A DNA stretch of 64,000 nucleotides from Cyanobacteriota bacterium (GTDB taxonomy: Bacteria > Cyanobacteriota > Cyanobacteriia > PCC-6307 > Cyanobiaceae): NCBI GenBank assembly GCA_026389335.1, contig JAPLIB010000099.1:1-64000 (forward strand), read 5' to 3'. Below, piece by piece: positions 36,692-45,396 of the stretch. The notes below the pieces were generated by a model that saw only the letters and a program-made list of their open reading frames with translations, did no database searches and had not been told where the DNA came from. The position numbers and the translations under genes are program-made. How positions within the stretch are numbered: position 1 is the stretch's first letter; each line of letters opens with the position of its first letter.

Positions 36692-37557
36692 TGCACCCGT
36701 GGCCAATTGATTACCGCCAGGCCTGGACGCTGGCCAGCGCCGTCGAGCGCGAAGGTGTTGGACTGCATGGTGGTGAGCACACCCAGGTGCGGCTTCAGGC
36801 CAGCCAGGTGCCTGGCTACTGGGTCGGCTGGCTGGATTGTCCCCAGCTGCCGCTGCTGCGGCTGGAGCCCGGCCAGGTGAGCGACACCCAGCTGTGCACA
36901 GCCCTGCGGCTTGGTCAGCGGCGTCTGGCCACGGTCGAACATCTGCTGGCGGCCCTGGCCGGCTGCGGGGTCAGCCAGGCCCAGATCCTGGTGCAGGGCG
37001 AGGAGATTCCCCTGCTCGATGGTTCGGGGTTGCCCTGGGTGGAGGCGATCGCCGAGGCGGGTCTGCGCTGCCTTGGGCCCCGCCATTTACCACCGCCGCT
37101 GGCCGAACCGATCGTGCTGCGCCAGGGGTTGAGTTTCATCACGGCCCTGCCCGCCGAGGCCCTGCTGCTGGGCGCCGCCATCGAGTTTCCCCAGGCGGCG
37201 ATCGGCCGTCAGCTCTATTCCCTGGCGTTGACGCCCGAGAGCTTCGTGCGCGAGATCGCCCCCGCTCGCACCTTCGGCTTCCGCGACCAGGTGGAGGCCC
37301 TGCGGGCCGCTGGCCTGATCCGGGGCGGCGGCCTCGACAATGCGCTGGTCTGTGATGGGGAGCGCTGGCTCAACCCGCCCCTGCGCTTCGCCGATGAACC
37401 GGTCCGCCATAAGCTCTTGGACTTGTTGGGAGATCTGGCCCTGGCGGGTCTGCCGCTGGCCCAGGTCTTCGCCTATCGCGGCTCCCACGGCCTGCACACC
37501 GCCCTGGCTGCGGCCCTGGGTTCCACTCCCGACCGAGTTCTACCTGAGCCTGTCTGA
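36691..37557 (+). CDS. lpxC: UDP-3-O-acyl-N-acetylglucosamine deacetylase
   Basis: 288 residues. '[16 protein letters not shown]' opens the family; zinc ligands are His in '[10 protein letters not shown]' and His/Asp in '[16 protein letters not shown]', and the general acid/base His is in 'GSHGLHTAL'. It carries out the committed deacetylation step of lipid A synthesis in the cytoplasm. Its start overlaps the Omp85 stop by one base and fabZ begins seven bases after its stop. Confidence 0.96.
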   Translation: MHPWPIDYRQAWTLASAVEREGVGLHGGEHTQVRLQASQVPGYWVGWLDCPQLPLLRLEPGQVSDTQLCTALRLGQRRLATVEHLLAALAGCGVSQAQILVQGEEIPLLDGSGLPWVEAIAEAGLRCLGPRHLPPPLAEPIVLRQGLSFITALPAEALLLGAAIEFPQAAIGRQLYSLALTPESFVREIAPARTFGFRDQVEALRAAGLIRGGGLDNALVCDGERWLNPPLRFADEPVRHKLLDLLGDLALAGLPLAQVFAYRGSHGLHTALAAALGSTPDRVLPEPV

Positions 37558-37564
37558 AATCCTC

Positions 37565-38152
37565 TTGACCGCCACCACCGCCACCACCGCTCCCGCCGGT
37601 TCCGAAGCTGCCGACGCTCCTGCCGCCGAGGGGCCCGCACTCGCTGCCCCAGCCGCACCGGGCACTGCCGCCAGCATCGATCCGTTCTCCCTGGCTGCCG
37701 CAGGCCCCGCCGCTGAGCCGGTGGTGCTGGCCTGTGAGCAGATCCTCAATCTGCTGCCCCATCGCTATCCCTTCGCCCTGGTGGATCGGGTGGTGGCCTA
37801 TGAGCCCGGCCGCCTGGCGGTGGCCATCAAGAACGTCAGTGTCAATGAGCCCCAGTTTCAGGGCCATTTCCCCGGACGCCCCCTGATGCCTGGGGTGTTG
37901 ATTGTCGAAGCGATGGCCCAGGTGGGGGGCCTGATCGTCACCCAGATGCCGGATCTGCCCAAGGGTTTGTTCGTGTTCGCCGGCATTGATGGCGTGCGTT
38001 TCCGCCGGCCGGTGGTGCCCGGCGACCAGCTGCGCATCACCTGTGAGCTGCTGAGCCTCAAGCGCAAACGCTTCGGCAAGGTGCGCGCCCAGGCCACCGT
38101 GGCCGGGGAGCTCGTCTGTTCCGGCGAGCTGTTGTTCTCATTGGTGGACTGA
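37565..38152 (+). CDS. fabZ: 3-hydroxyacyl-ACP dehydratase FabZ
   Basis: The hot-dog-fold core runs from '[18 protein letters not shown]' to the end, with catalytic His in 'LPHRYPF' and catalytic Glu in '[12 protein letters not shown]'. FabZ dehydrates hydroxyacyl-ACPs in fatty acid synthesis, and its gene commonly sits with lpxC and lpxA because both use hydroxyacyl-ACP. The start is inferred: a TTG at 37565, seven bases after lpxC, gives 195 residues with about 50 Ala/Thr/Pro-rich residues before the core. A GTG near 37719 would give a more typical length of about 143. Confidence 0.93.
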   Translation: MTATTATTAPAGSEAADAPAAEGPALAAPAAPGTAASIDPFSLAAAGPAAEPVVLACEQILNLLPHRYPFALVDRVVAYEPGRLAVAIKNVSVNEPQFQGHFPGRPLMPGVLIVEAMAQVGGLIVTQMPDLPKGLFVFAGIDGVRFRRPVVPGDQLRITCELLSLKRKRFGKVRAQATVAGELVCSGELLFSLVD

Positions 38153-38156
38153 ACCG

Positions 38157-38978
38157 ATGACGAGTGCAGCCATGGCCCCCTCGGTGCATCCCACGGCGGT
38201 GGTCGACCCCCGCTCCCGCATCGGCAGTGGTGTCGAAATCGGCCCCTATGCCGTCATCGGCGCCGACGTGGAGATCGGTGCTGGCAGCCGCATCGGGCCC
38301 CATGTGGTGATCGACGGGCGGGTGAGGATGGGAACAGGCAATCGCATCTTCCCTGGGGCCTGCATCGGCCTCGAGCCCCAGGATCTCAAGTACGGCGGCG
38401 CTCCCACCGAGGTGGTGATCGGCGACGACAACACGATTCGCGAGTGCGTCACCATCAATCGGGCTACCCATGAGGGCGAACAGACACGGCTGGGCAGCGG
38501 CAATCTGCTGATGGCCTACTGCCACATCGGTCATAACTGCGACTTGGGGGATCGCATTGTCATCGCCAATGGGGTGGCGGTGGCCGGCCATGTGGTGATC
38601 GGCGATCGCGCCGTGATCGGTGGGGTGCTGGGCATCCATCAATTCGTGCACATCGGCACCCTGGCGATGGTGGGTGGCATGAGTCGCATCGATCGCGACG
38701 TGCCCCCTTTCGCCATGATCGAGGGCCATCCCGGCCGCATTCGCGGTCTCAACCGCATCGGTCTGCGCCGCAGCGGCATGGCCGATCAGGACGCTGGTGC
38801 CCAGTTGCGCCAGCTCCAGGAGGTGTGGACCCTCCTCTATCGCAGTGAGCTGGTGCTGGCCGATGCCCTGCGCTCCGCCCGCCAGATGCCCCTGCTGCCC
38901 GCCGCCGACGAGCTCTGCCGGTTCCTCGAGGCTTCCGTCGGACCGGGACGCCGGGGTCCGCTGCCGGCCCAGCGCTGA
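38157..38978 (+). CDS. lpxA: UDP-N-acetylglucosamine O-acyltransferase
   Basis: 273 residues of left-handed beta-helix hexapeptide repeats ('[20 protein letters not shown]', '[14 protein letters not shown]'). The family motifs '[19 protein letters not shown]' and '[13 protein letters not shown]' are present, and the catalytic His is in 'YCHIGHNC'. It adds a 3-hydroxyacyl chain to UDP-GlcNAc, the first step of lipid A synthesis. It begins four bases after fabZ and overlaps lpxB by one base. Confidence 0.96.
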   Translation: MTSAAMAPSVHPTAVVDPRSRIGSGVEIGPYAVIGADVEIGAGSRIGPHVVIDGRVRMGTGNRIFPGACIGLEPQDLKYGGAPTEVVIGDDNTIRECVTINRATHEGEQTRLGSGNLLMAYCHIGHNCDLGDRIVIANGVAVAGHVVIGDRAVIGGVLGIHQFVHIGTLAMVGGMSRIDRDVPPFAMIEGHPGRIRGLNRIGLRRSGMADQDAGAQLRQLQEVWTLLYRSELVLADALRSARQMPLLPAADELCRFLEASVGPGRRGPLPAQR

Positions 38979-40192
38979 TGGTGCGCCTGCTGGTGAGCAC
39001 CGGTGAGGTGTCCGGGGATCTGCAGGGGGCCCTGCTGATCCGTGCCCTGCATGCGGAGGCGGCTGAGCGCCAACTGGCGCTAGAGGTGGTGGCCCTGGGT
39101 GGGGAGCGCATGCGTCAGGCCGGCGCCGAGCTGCTGGCCGACACCGTGAGCATGGGAGCGATCGGCCTGCTCGAGGCCCTGCCCCTGGTGCTCCCCACCC
39201 TGAAACTGCAGGCCAGATTGCGGCGCTGGCTGGAGAGCCATCCCCCAGATGGGGCGGTGCTGATCGACTACATGGGGGCCAATGTGAATCTGGGCCTGCG
39301 CTTGCGGCGGCGCTATCCGCAGCTGCCGATCATCTATTACATCGCTCCCCAGGAGTGGGCCTGGCGCCTGGGCGATGGCGGCACCACCCGGCTGATCGGC
39401 TTCACCGATCGCATCTTGGCGATCTTTCCGGAGGAGGCCCGCTTCTACGGATCCCATGGTGCCGCCGTCACCTGGGTGGGCCATCCCCTGATCGACACCC
39501 TCGGCGAGATGCCCTCGCGCCAGGAGGCCCGCGCCCAGTTGAATCTGGCCCAGGATCAGCCGGTGCTGCTGCTGCTGCCCGCCTCCCGGCGCCAGGAATT
39601 GCGCTATCTGTTGCCACCGATGGCGGCGGCGGCGGCCCAGTTGCAACGGCGCCATCCGGGCTTGCAGGTGCTGGTGCCGGCAGGGCAGGCCGGCTTCGAG
39701 CCGCTGCTGGAGGCCGGCTTGCGGCGGGCCGGGGTGCGGGCCCGGGTAATCGCTGACGCGGCTGCGGATGGCCAGTGGCCCCAGCTGTGCGCGGCGGCCG
39801 ATGTGGCGCTCACCAAGTCCGGCACGGCCAATCTGCAGCTGGCCCTGCGGGGTGTGCCCCAGGTCACCGGCTACCGGGTCAGCCGACCCACGGCTTTCGT
39901 GGCCCGCCGCCTGCTGCGGTTCAACGTGGCCCATATCTCGCCGGTCAACCTGATCCTGGAGGAGCGCCTGGTGCCGGAACTGCTCCAGGACCGGCTCACC
40001 CCCGCCGCGATCGTCGCAGCGGTCGAGCCCCTGCTGGCCGCCGATGGTGCGGCAGTTCGTACGATGTTGGAGGGTTACGGTCGACTGCGCCTCAGGCTCG
40101 GGGAACCCGGCGTCACCCGACGTGCGGCAGCCGCGATTCTGGATCAGGTGCAGGCGGCAACCGTGGCTCTCCCTGCCGCTTCGTGCGTCTGA
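38978..40192 (+). CDS. lpxB: Lipid-A-disaccharide synthase
   Basis: 404 residues. '[17 protein letters not shown]', '[15 protein letters not shown]', '[11 protein letters not shown]' and '[18 protein letters not shown]' are the LpxB signatures of this GT-B glycosyltransferase, which joins two acylated glucosamine units at the membrane. The conserved 'SGT' near the C-terminus binds the UDP-sugar. It is coupled to lpxA at its start and to msrA at its end (TGATG at 40190). Confidence 0.96.
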   Translation: MVRLLVSTGEVSGDLQGALLIRALHAEAAERQLALEVVALGGERMRQAGAELLADTVSMGAIGLLEALPLVLPTLKLQARLRRWLESHPPDGAVLIDYMGANVNLGLRLRRRYPQLPIIYYIAPQEWAWRLGDGGTTRLIGFTDRILAIFPEEARFYGSHGAAVTWVGHPLIDTLGEMPSRQEARAQLNLAQDQPVLLLLPASRRQELRYLLPPMAAAAAQLQRRHPGLQVLVPAGQAGFEPLLEAGLRRAGVRARVIADAAADGQWPQLCAAADVALTKSGTANLQLALRGVPQVTGYRVSRPTAFVARRLLRFNVAHISPVNLILEERLVPELLQDRLTPAAIVAAVEPLLAADGAAVRTMLEGYGRLRLRLGEPGVTRRAAAAILDQVQAATVALPAASCV

Positions 40193-40818
40193 TGCGTCTG
40201 ATCGCCTTGCTGCTGAGCCTGCTGCTGATGCTGGCGGGGCCGCTGGCCCCTGCCCAGGCCGCCACCGACGAGGCTGTGCTCGCCGGTGGCTGCTTCTGGT
40301 GTCTGGAGCACGATCTGGAGGGGCTGGCCGGGGTGCTGGATGTGGAGAGCGGCTACAGCGGCGGCAAGCTCGCCAATCCCAGTTACCGCCAGGTGTCGTC
40401 CGAAACCACCGGCCATCAGGAATCGGTGCGGGTGCGCTTTGACAACACCCGCATCCGCTACGACGCGTTGCTGCGGGCTTACTGGCGCAACATCGATCCC
40501 TTCGATGGCAAGGGCCAGTTCTGCGACAAGGGTGATTCCTATCGCCCGGTGATTTTCACCAGCAATGCCACCCAGGCGGTGGAGGCCCGCAACAGCCTGC
40601 TGGCCGCGGCGCGGGAGCTGGGCCAGCCGGCCTCGTCGATCAAGGTGTCGATCAAGCCCCTCACCCGCTTCTGGCCCGCCGAGCAGTACCACCAGAACTA
40701 CGCCAGGCGCAATGGTCTGCGCTACAGCTATTACCGCTTCGCCTGTGGTCGTGATCGGCGCCTCGATGCTGTCTGGGGCGGCAAAGCCCGCAGCTCGGAA
40801 CGCTGGAAAGGCAGCTGA
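40192..40818 (+). CDS. msrA: Peptide-methionine (S)-S-oxide reductase MsrA, exported
   Basis: 208 residues. The first about 22 residues ('[20 protein letters not shown]' then AQA-A) form a Sec signal peptide. 'LAGGCFWCLEHDLE' holds the catalytic Cys of MsrA, and 'GYSGGKLANPSY', 'TGHQESVRV' and 'QYHQNYARRN' are family motifs. It reduces methionine-S-sulfoxide. Its place at the end of the lpx/Omp85 run and its export signal suggest repair of oxidised periplasmic proteins. Together with the exported MsrB at 2.0 kb both stereoisomers would be covered outside the cytoplasm. Confidence 0.93.
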   Translation: MRLIALLLSLLLMLAGPLAPAQAATDEAVLAGGCFWCLEHDLEGLAGVLDVESGYSGGKLANPSYRQVSSETTGHQESVRVRFDNTRIRYDALLRAYWRNIDPFDGKGQFCDKGDSYRPVIFTSNATQAVEARNSLLAAARELGQPASSIKVSIKPLTRFWPAEQYHQNYARRNGLRYSYYRFACGRDRRLDAVWGGKARSSERWKGS

Positions 40819-41234
40819 AGGCCAGCCCCTTGGTTCGCGCCGGGGTTGGTGGACCAGGGCCGGAGCAGGGATCACCGTGGTTGGCGGCAGATCACCAGCC
40901 ACCCGCAGGCATCGATCCTCTGGGCGGGCTGTTCAACAGGCTGCAGCACGCAACGATCATTGGGGCCCGAGAGCAGTAGGAAGATCCGGCGGTATGGGGA
41001 TGGGGCCTGGGCTGGTGCCACCGGGCAAGAACGGGCTTGCCGGCCCGGCAACGCCAGCGAGGTCCTGGAGGCGCTGGCAGCCGCGAGGCCGCCCAGCTCG
41101 CGCTCAAATCTGCGGAAATTATGAAGGGAGTCAGCGCTGAAATGTCCGGGAATCCTTGCAGGAAGCGATCAGTCGCCCTGGCGGCTCCCGAAGGCCTCCC
41201 CTACATTCGTCCCCTCCAGATGGCAGGGTTGTGT
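40819..41234. other. Intergenic region after msrA, no gene recognised
   Basis: About 415 bases with only short, unconvincing frames and no RNA gene signature. It should include the end of the long upstream transcript and the promoter of the small gene at 41235. Confidence 0.35.
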
Positions 41235-41426
41235 ATGTATCTGCTGACCATCCGTGACGGCCTCCAGACCCGTCACATCGGTCCCTATGGGAGTCCTGCC
41301 CAGGCGGCCGAAGACCTTGATGCGCTGCTGGCCCAGTGCGGTGAACGGGCCCATTGGCAGATCCACGAACTCGAAGCCCCTGGTCGCCTTGTCGACGATC
41401 GCCAGGCTCTGGTGGCTGCGGCCTGA
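41235..41426 (+). CDS. Small conserved hypothetical protein, 63 residues
   Basis: Starts 'MYLLTIRDGLQTRHIGPYGS' at the ATG at 41235. The content is well-mixed, with a beta-hairpin-like N-terminal part and an Ala/Asp/Leu helix ('AAEDLDALLAQCG'), then 'HWQIHELEAPG'. It resembles small proteins conserved in marine Synechococcus, but I know no function. It is convergent with the small membrane protein gene. Confidence 0.6.
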   Translation: MYLLTIRDGLQTRHIGPYGSPAQAAEDLDALLAQCGERAHWQIHELEAPGRLVDDRQALVAAA

Positions 41427-41461
41427 GCCGTGACGATCTGGCGTGGTGATCCGGGTGGCAA

Positions 41462-41734
41462 TCAGGGGCGGCCGGTCTTCGGGTAGCCCCGCAGCAGACC
41501 GCTTTCGATCATCAGCCCCACCCCGGCCGTGATCAGGATCAGGCCCAGGCAGCCGTACCAGAACCAGGGACCAGCCTGGGGCACGGCCTGGCCGGCGTAG
41601 CTGCTGGCAGCCAGCTGCGACCAGGTCTGCACGCCTTTGCGGATCACCGCCTCGCCGAACACGCACAGGCCGGCCGGCAGGAGCAGAACTCCCAACTGGG
41701 CTTTGACATACCAGCGGATCTTCTGGACGGCCAT
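41462..41734 (-). CDS. Small conserved membrane protein, 90 residues
   Basis: From the ATG at 41734 ('MAVQKIRWYVKAQLGVLLLP'). Two membrane helices, about residues 10-25 and 57-77 ('WFWYGCLGLILITAGVGLMI'), with a short loop containing 'GEAVIRKGVQTW' between them and a polar tail 'RGYPKTGRP'. A conserved cyanobacterial type of unknown function. It lies 26 bases downstream of pepA on the same strand. Confidence 0.65.
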   Translation of the reverse strand: MAVQKIRWYVKAQLGVLLLPAGLCVFGEAVIRKGVQTWSQLAASSYAGQAVPQAGPWFWYGCLGLILITAGVGLMIESGLLRGYPKTGRP

Positions 41735-41760
41735 GACTCCGTTGGTCGCTGCGGCCAAAC

Positions 41761-43251
41761 CTAGGCCGGGGCCCCACCGCAGATCCAGTTCACCAGGGTC
41801 TGGACCCCGAAGCCGGTGGCGCCTGCCGGATCCTGGCCCCGCGCCTTCTCGCTCCAGACGGTGCCGGCGATGTCGAGGTGGGCCCAGGGGATCCCCTGGG
41901 TCACGAAATCCTGCAGGAAAAGGGCCGCGGTGATGGAGCCGCCCGGACGGGGGCCGGTGTTTTTCATGTCGGCCAGGGTGCTCTTCAGACCCGAGCGGTA
42001 GCTGGCCTGCAGTGGCATCCTCCAGAGGGCTTCGCCACCCATGCGGGCCCCGGAGAGCAGGCCGTCGGCGAGCACGTCGCTGGTGCTCCAGAGGCCGGCG
42101 ATCTCTTCGCCCAGGGCGATCACGCAGGCGCCGGTGAGGGTCGCCAGGTCGACGATCGCGTCTGGTTCCAGCTGGCAGGCATACACCAGGGCATCGGCCA
42201 GGGTGAGCCGGCCTTCGGCATCGGTGTTGTTGATTTCGATCGTGGTGCCGTTGGAGGCGGTGAGGATGTCGCCCGGGTGCACCGCAGCGCCACTGATCAT
42301 GTTTTCGCAGCTGGCCACGATCACGTGCACCTCCACCCCTTCGGGTTTGCGCTGGCCGATGGCCCGCGCCGCCCCCAGCACGGCGGCGCTGCCGCCCATG
42401 TCGTACTTCATCATTTCGATCTGGCCGCCGGCCGTCTTGAGGTTGTAGCCGCCGGAGTCGAAGGTGAGTCCCTTGCCGACCAGCACCACCCGCCGCTTCA
42501 CCTCACCGGCGGGGCGGTAGGTGAGGTGGATGAACTTGGGATCCAGATCGGAGCCCTGGGCCACGGCCAAGTAAGCCCCCATGCCGAGGGCCTCGCAGTC
42601 GGCGCGCTCCAGCACCTTCAGCTCCAGGCCAAAGCCCTGGGCAATGGCCGCGGCGATCTCGGCCAGGGCGGCCGGTGTGGCCACATTCGGCGGGGCGGCC
42701 ACCAGCTGCCGGGCCAGCTCGACACCGCCGCAGATGGCATCCAGGTGCGCCAATCCTTCCCAGCCCTCGGCTCCCAGGCCCAGCAGGGCCACCTCCTCGG
42801 GCAGGTTCTGGGGCTCGGCTTCACTCTTGAAGCGCTGGTCCACGTACAGCCCGAGGCGGGTGGCTTCGGCCATGGCGGCGGCGGCGGCGGCGGTGCCGAA
42901 GCTTTCCACCGGCATCAGCAGCCCTAGCTGACGGGTTCCCAGCTTGGCGCTGCTGCGGGCGGCGTTGGCGCAGGCCTGGCGCAGGCCGGTGAGGTGGAAG
43001 GCGGCGGCTTCGCCCAGGCCCACCAGGATCAGATTCGCCGGGGACTGCCCCAGCCGTTCGATGCAGAGCAGTTCTCCCGGTTTGGCCTTGAAGCGCCGCT
43101 GCTCGAGCAGGGCCGGCAGGGCGGCACCGAACAGCGCCGCAAGTTGCTGGCGCTCGGGATGGTCGACATCGCTGAACAGGCCCATCGCCAGGCTGTCGCC
43201 GCTCCAGTTCTCAAGGGGATGGCCGCCGGGGGCCACACAGCGGAAATCCAT
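41761..43251 (-). CDS. pepA: Leucyl aminopeptidase (M17 family)
   Basis: 496 residues. The M17 signature 'NTDAEGRLTLADAL' with metal-binding Asp and Glu, the catalytic-lysine motif 'VLVGKGLTFDSGGYNLK', and 'YDMGGSAAVLG' are all present. It is a cytoplasmic hexameric zinc/manganese enzyme that removes N-terminal residues from peptides. The N-terminal non-catalytic domain (about 1-165) is typical in length. Confidence 0.95.
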   Translation of the reverse strand: MDFRCVAPGGHPLENWSGDSLAMGLFSDVDHPERQQLAALFGAALPALLEQRRFKAKPGELLCIERLGQSPANLILVGLGEAAAFHLTGLRQACANAARSSAKLGTRQLGLLMPVESFGTAAAAAAMAEATRLGLYVDQRFKSEAEPQNLPEEVALLGLGAEGWEGLAHLDAICGGVELARQLVAAPPNVATPAALAEIAAAIAQGFGLELKVLERADCEALGMGAYLAVAQGSDLDPKFIHLTYRPAGEVKRRVVLVGKGLTFDSGGYNLKTAGGQIEMMKYDMGGSAAVLGAARAIGQRKPEGVEVHVIVASCENMISGAAVHPGDILTASNGTTIEINNTDAEGRLTLADALVYACQLEPDAIVDLATLTGACVIALGEEIAGLWSTSDVLADGLLSGARMGGEALWRMPLQASYRSGLKSTLADMKNTGPRPGGSITAALFLQDFVTQGIPWAHLDIAGTVWSEKARGQDPAGATGFGVQTLVNWICGGAPA

Positions 43252-43315
43252 GGATCCTGAACGGGCTGAGGAGGGATCGTAGCGATGCCGGCCCGAGCTC
43301 CCCGCCGCGGCCGCT

Positions 43316-43972
43316 TCAGCTGGGGTCGGCAGTGAACGGGGTGGCCCAGCGCTCCCGGGTTTCCTTGTTGAAGGGCGGCAGCCAGCGGCGGATCAGGGTC
43401 TGCTCGAGGCGGCGACGGTCGCGGCCATCGCTGGGCACATCGCACCAGAAGCGGATGCTCAGGCTGGTGCTCAGTTCGGCCTGGCCGAGGGCTTCGCTGT
43501 AGGCCGCCAGATAGCGCTTGCAGTCGTGATCCCCCTTCCAGCGGCGGTCGGCACAGCCGGTCTCCCCCACGTAGAGCAGCAGGGGAGAGGGGCCAGCGGC
43601 GGGGCGATCCAGCACCAGGTAGATCGCGGCGCCCTGCTGCGGCGCACGGGGCCAACGCCAGAAGGCCAGGCTCTGGGCCTGCAGCGTCAGCGGGTTGAGG
43701 CTGGTGGCCTGGTCGGTGCCGAGGGTGCCACCGGCGGGGCTGGTGCTCGCGGGTGCTGCGAACAGCAGCCCCTGGCTCGTGCCCATGGCCAGGGCGGCCG
43801 CGGGCCCGGCAGCCGCCCCGGCGAACAGCGGGGCCTGGTGGGCGAGCAGGCGCTCCTGCCAGTCGAGCAGGTGCTGCCGCAGCAAGGGCGGTGGCAAGGG
43901 GGCGGGGCTGGCGCCAGCGGTGGGGCTGGCGGCTGCGAACAGATCGCCCTGGCGCCCCAGGGGGCCTGTCAT
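43316..43972 (-). CDS. GIY-YIG-type nuclease domain protein
   Basis: 218 residues. The N-terminal half is Ala/Pro-rich and low complexity. The C-terminal half reads 'AAIYLVLDR', 'LLLYVGETGCADRRWKGDH' and ends 'LIRRWLPPFNKETRERW', which corresponds to the GIY-YIG fold: the paired strands, an Arg in the following helix, and the Asn-containing end with a preceding helix Glu ('RRRLEQTLI'). Proteins like this are often uncharacterised repair- or mobile-element-related nucleases. Its ATG overlaps the stop of the helix-hairpin-helix gene (ATGA), implying they work together. Confidence 0.7.
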   Translation of the reverse strand: MTGPLGRQGDLFAAASPTAGASPAPLPPPLLRQHLLDWQERLLAHQAPLFAGAAAGPAAALAMGTSQGLLFAAPASTSPAGGTLGTDQATSLNPLTLQAQSLAFWRWPRAPQQGAAIYLVLDRPAAGPSPLLLYVGETGCADRRWKGDHDCKRYLAAYSEALGQAELSTSLSIRFWCDVPSDGRDRRRLEQTLIRRWLPPFNKETRERWATPFTADPS

Positions 43973-44709
43973 GGGCTCGGGCGGTTGGCCGCGGGCAGCA
44001 CCGGGCCGGCCGGAGCCGGCTGGAAGGTGACCCGGCCGATCCAGGCCTCCACCACTGCCGCGCTGAGCTGCAGGCGCTGCTGCAGATCAGCCAGGTCTGT
44101 GAAGGGGCGGCGAGCCCTGTCGCGCAGCAGCCGGCTCACCAACTCCGGATCGATGGCGGGCAGGCGTTCCAGGTCGCTGGCAGCAGCCTGATTGACGGCG
44201 ATCGGCTCGCAGCGGCTGGCGGCAGGTGGGGCCGTTCCGTACCAGCGAAACTCCAGCAGCGGTTGCCAGCTGTTCAGCTCGGCCTCGCTCAGCCCGAGCA
44301 GGCGCTGCAGATCCTCCAGGCCGCTCAGCTGCACCCCGCCGGCCTGGAGCCGCAGCAGCAGATCCACCTGTTCGGGGCGGCAGCCGGGCAGGCGCAGCCA
44401 GTCGGCGGCGGTGGCCCGGTTCACATCCAGGCGCCAGCCGAGGGCGGCGGCATGGCGCACCTCCTCGGCGTTGCTGAGGCGACGGCCCGGCTCGCGGGCC
44501 AGTTTCAGGGCCAGCAGATCCCGTTCGATCGCATCGGCGCCATCCCTGGCGCTGGCCGCCTGGTTGGCGGCGCGGTCCTCCCCGGGGCTTGGGTTGGCCG
44601 CTGGGCGGCCAGCAGCCGGCCGCTGGACCCGGGGCAGCTGGCCACTGGCGATCAGCAGCTGACGGGCGAGGGGATCCAGCCAGTGCTGCTGGGCCATGCT
44701 GGCTGGCAT
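43969..44709 (-). CDS. Helix-hairpin-helix (ComEA-like) protein
   Basis: About 246 residues from ATG 44709 (a second ATG at 44697 gives 242). Several HhH-like units are visible: 'DVNRATAADWLRLPGCRPEQ', 'QLSGLEDLQRLLGLSEAEL', 'VNQAAASDLERLPAIDPELV' and 'PFTDLADLQQRLQLSAAV'. These are DNA-binding elements as in ComEA, but there is no signal peptide or anchor, and the N-terminal part looks cytoplasmic. Coupling to the GIY-YIG gene suggests a DNA-processing pair. The frame is open further upstream, overlapping the DUF1825 promoter, and not included. Confidence 0.65.
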   Translation of the reverse strand: MPASMAQQHWLDPLARQLLIASGQLPRVQRPAAGRPAANPSPGEDRAANQAASARDGADAIERDLLALKLAREPGRRLSNAEEVRHAAALGWRLDVNRATAADWLRLPGCRPEQVDLLLRLQAGGVQLSGLEDLQRLLGLSEAELNSWQPLLEFRWYGTAPPAASRCEPIAVNQAAASDLERLPAIDPELVSRLLRDRARRPFTDLADLQQRLQLSAAVVEAWIGRVTFQPAPAGPVLPAANRPSP

Positions 44710-44879
44710 CGCATCGAGAACGGATCTGAACGTAGCGGTGTTCTCCGGTCTTGGGCCAGTCGCCCAGCCCGAGCCTGAGGCCGAGCATGGCGGCATGCGT
44801 GGATCCGAACTCCCCAGGAGCGGTGCCGCTGAGCAGAATTGCCCACACATCCCCCTATCCCCCAAGCGGCGCCGCGGCC

Positions 44880-45203
44880 ATGGCTTTCTTCGAATCCGAG
44901 ATTGTTCAGGACGAAGCCAAGCGGCTGTTCAGCGATTACCAGGGGCTGATGCAGCTCGGCAGTGAGTACGGCAAGTTTGATCGAGAGGGAAAGAAGCTCT
45001 ATATCGAACGCATGGAAGAAATGATGGATCGCTATCGCGTGTTCATGAAACGCTTCGAGCTTTCCGAGGACTTCCAGGCCAAGCTCACCGTGGAGCAGCT
45101 GCGCACCCAGCTGGGGCAGTTCGGCTTGACGCCTGAGCAGATGTTCGCGCAGATGAACCAGACGCTTGAGCGGATGAAGGACGAGCTGCAGAAGCAGGCC
45201 TGA
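44880..45203 (+). CDS. DUF1825 family protein
   Basis: 107 residues from the ATG at 44880. 'MAFFESEIVQDEAKRLFSDY' and 'FDREGKKLYIERMEEMMDRY' are the DUF1825 start, and the entire protein is predicted alpha-helical with Met/Glu/Leu heptads. It is a cyanobacteria-restricted family of unknown function. It is divergent from the helix-hairpin-helix gene. Confidence 0.88.
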   Translation: MAFFESEIVQDEAKRLFSDYQGLMQLGSEYGKFDREGKKLYIERMEEMMDRYRVFMKRFELSEDFQAKLTVEQLRTQLGQFGLTPEQMFAQMNQTLERMKDELQKQA

Positions 45204-45396
45204 AGCTTGTTGCCGGGGGACAATTCGACGCGTCCACGTCGCCGGGGCCGGCAAGCCGATCGACAGACTCAGGCCGTCCTGTCCCGCCTGGGCCAGGCCT
45301 GCTTCCGGCCGGACCATGGCGACGGATGGAACCTCGGAGCCGCCATCTCCAGCATCGGAGTCCATCGTCGCCACGGGCTGCGGCGATGCCGCTGCC

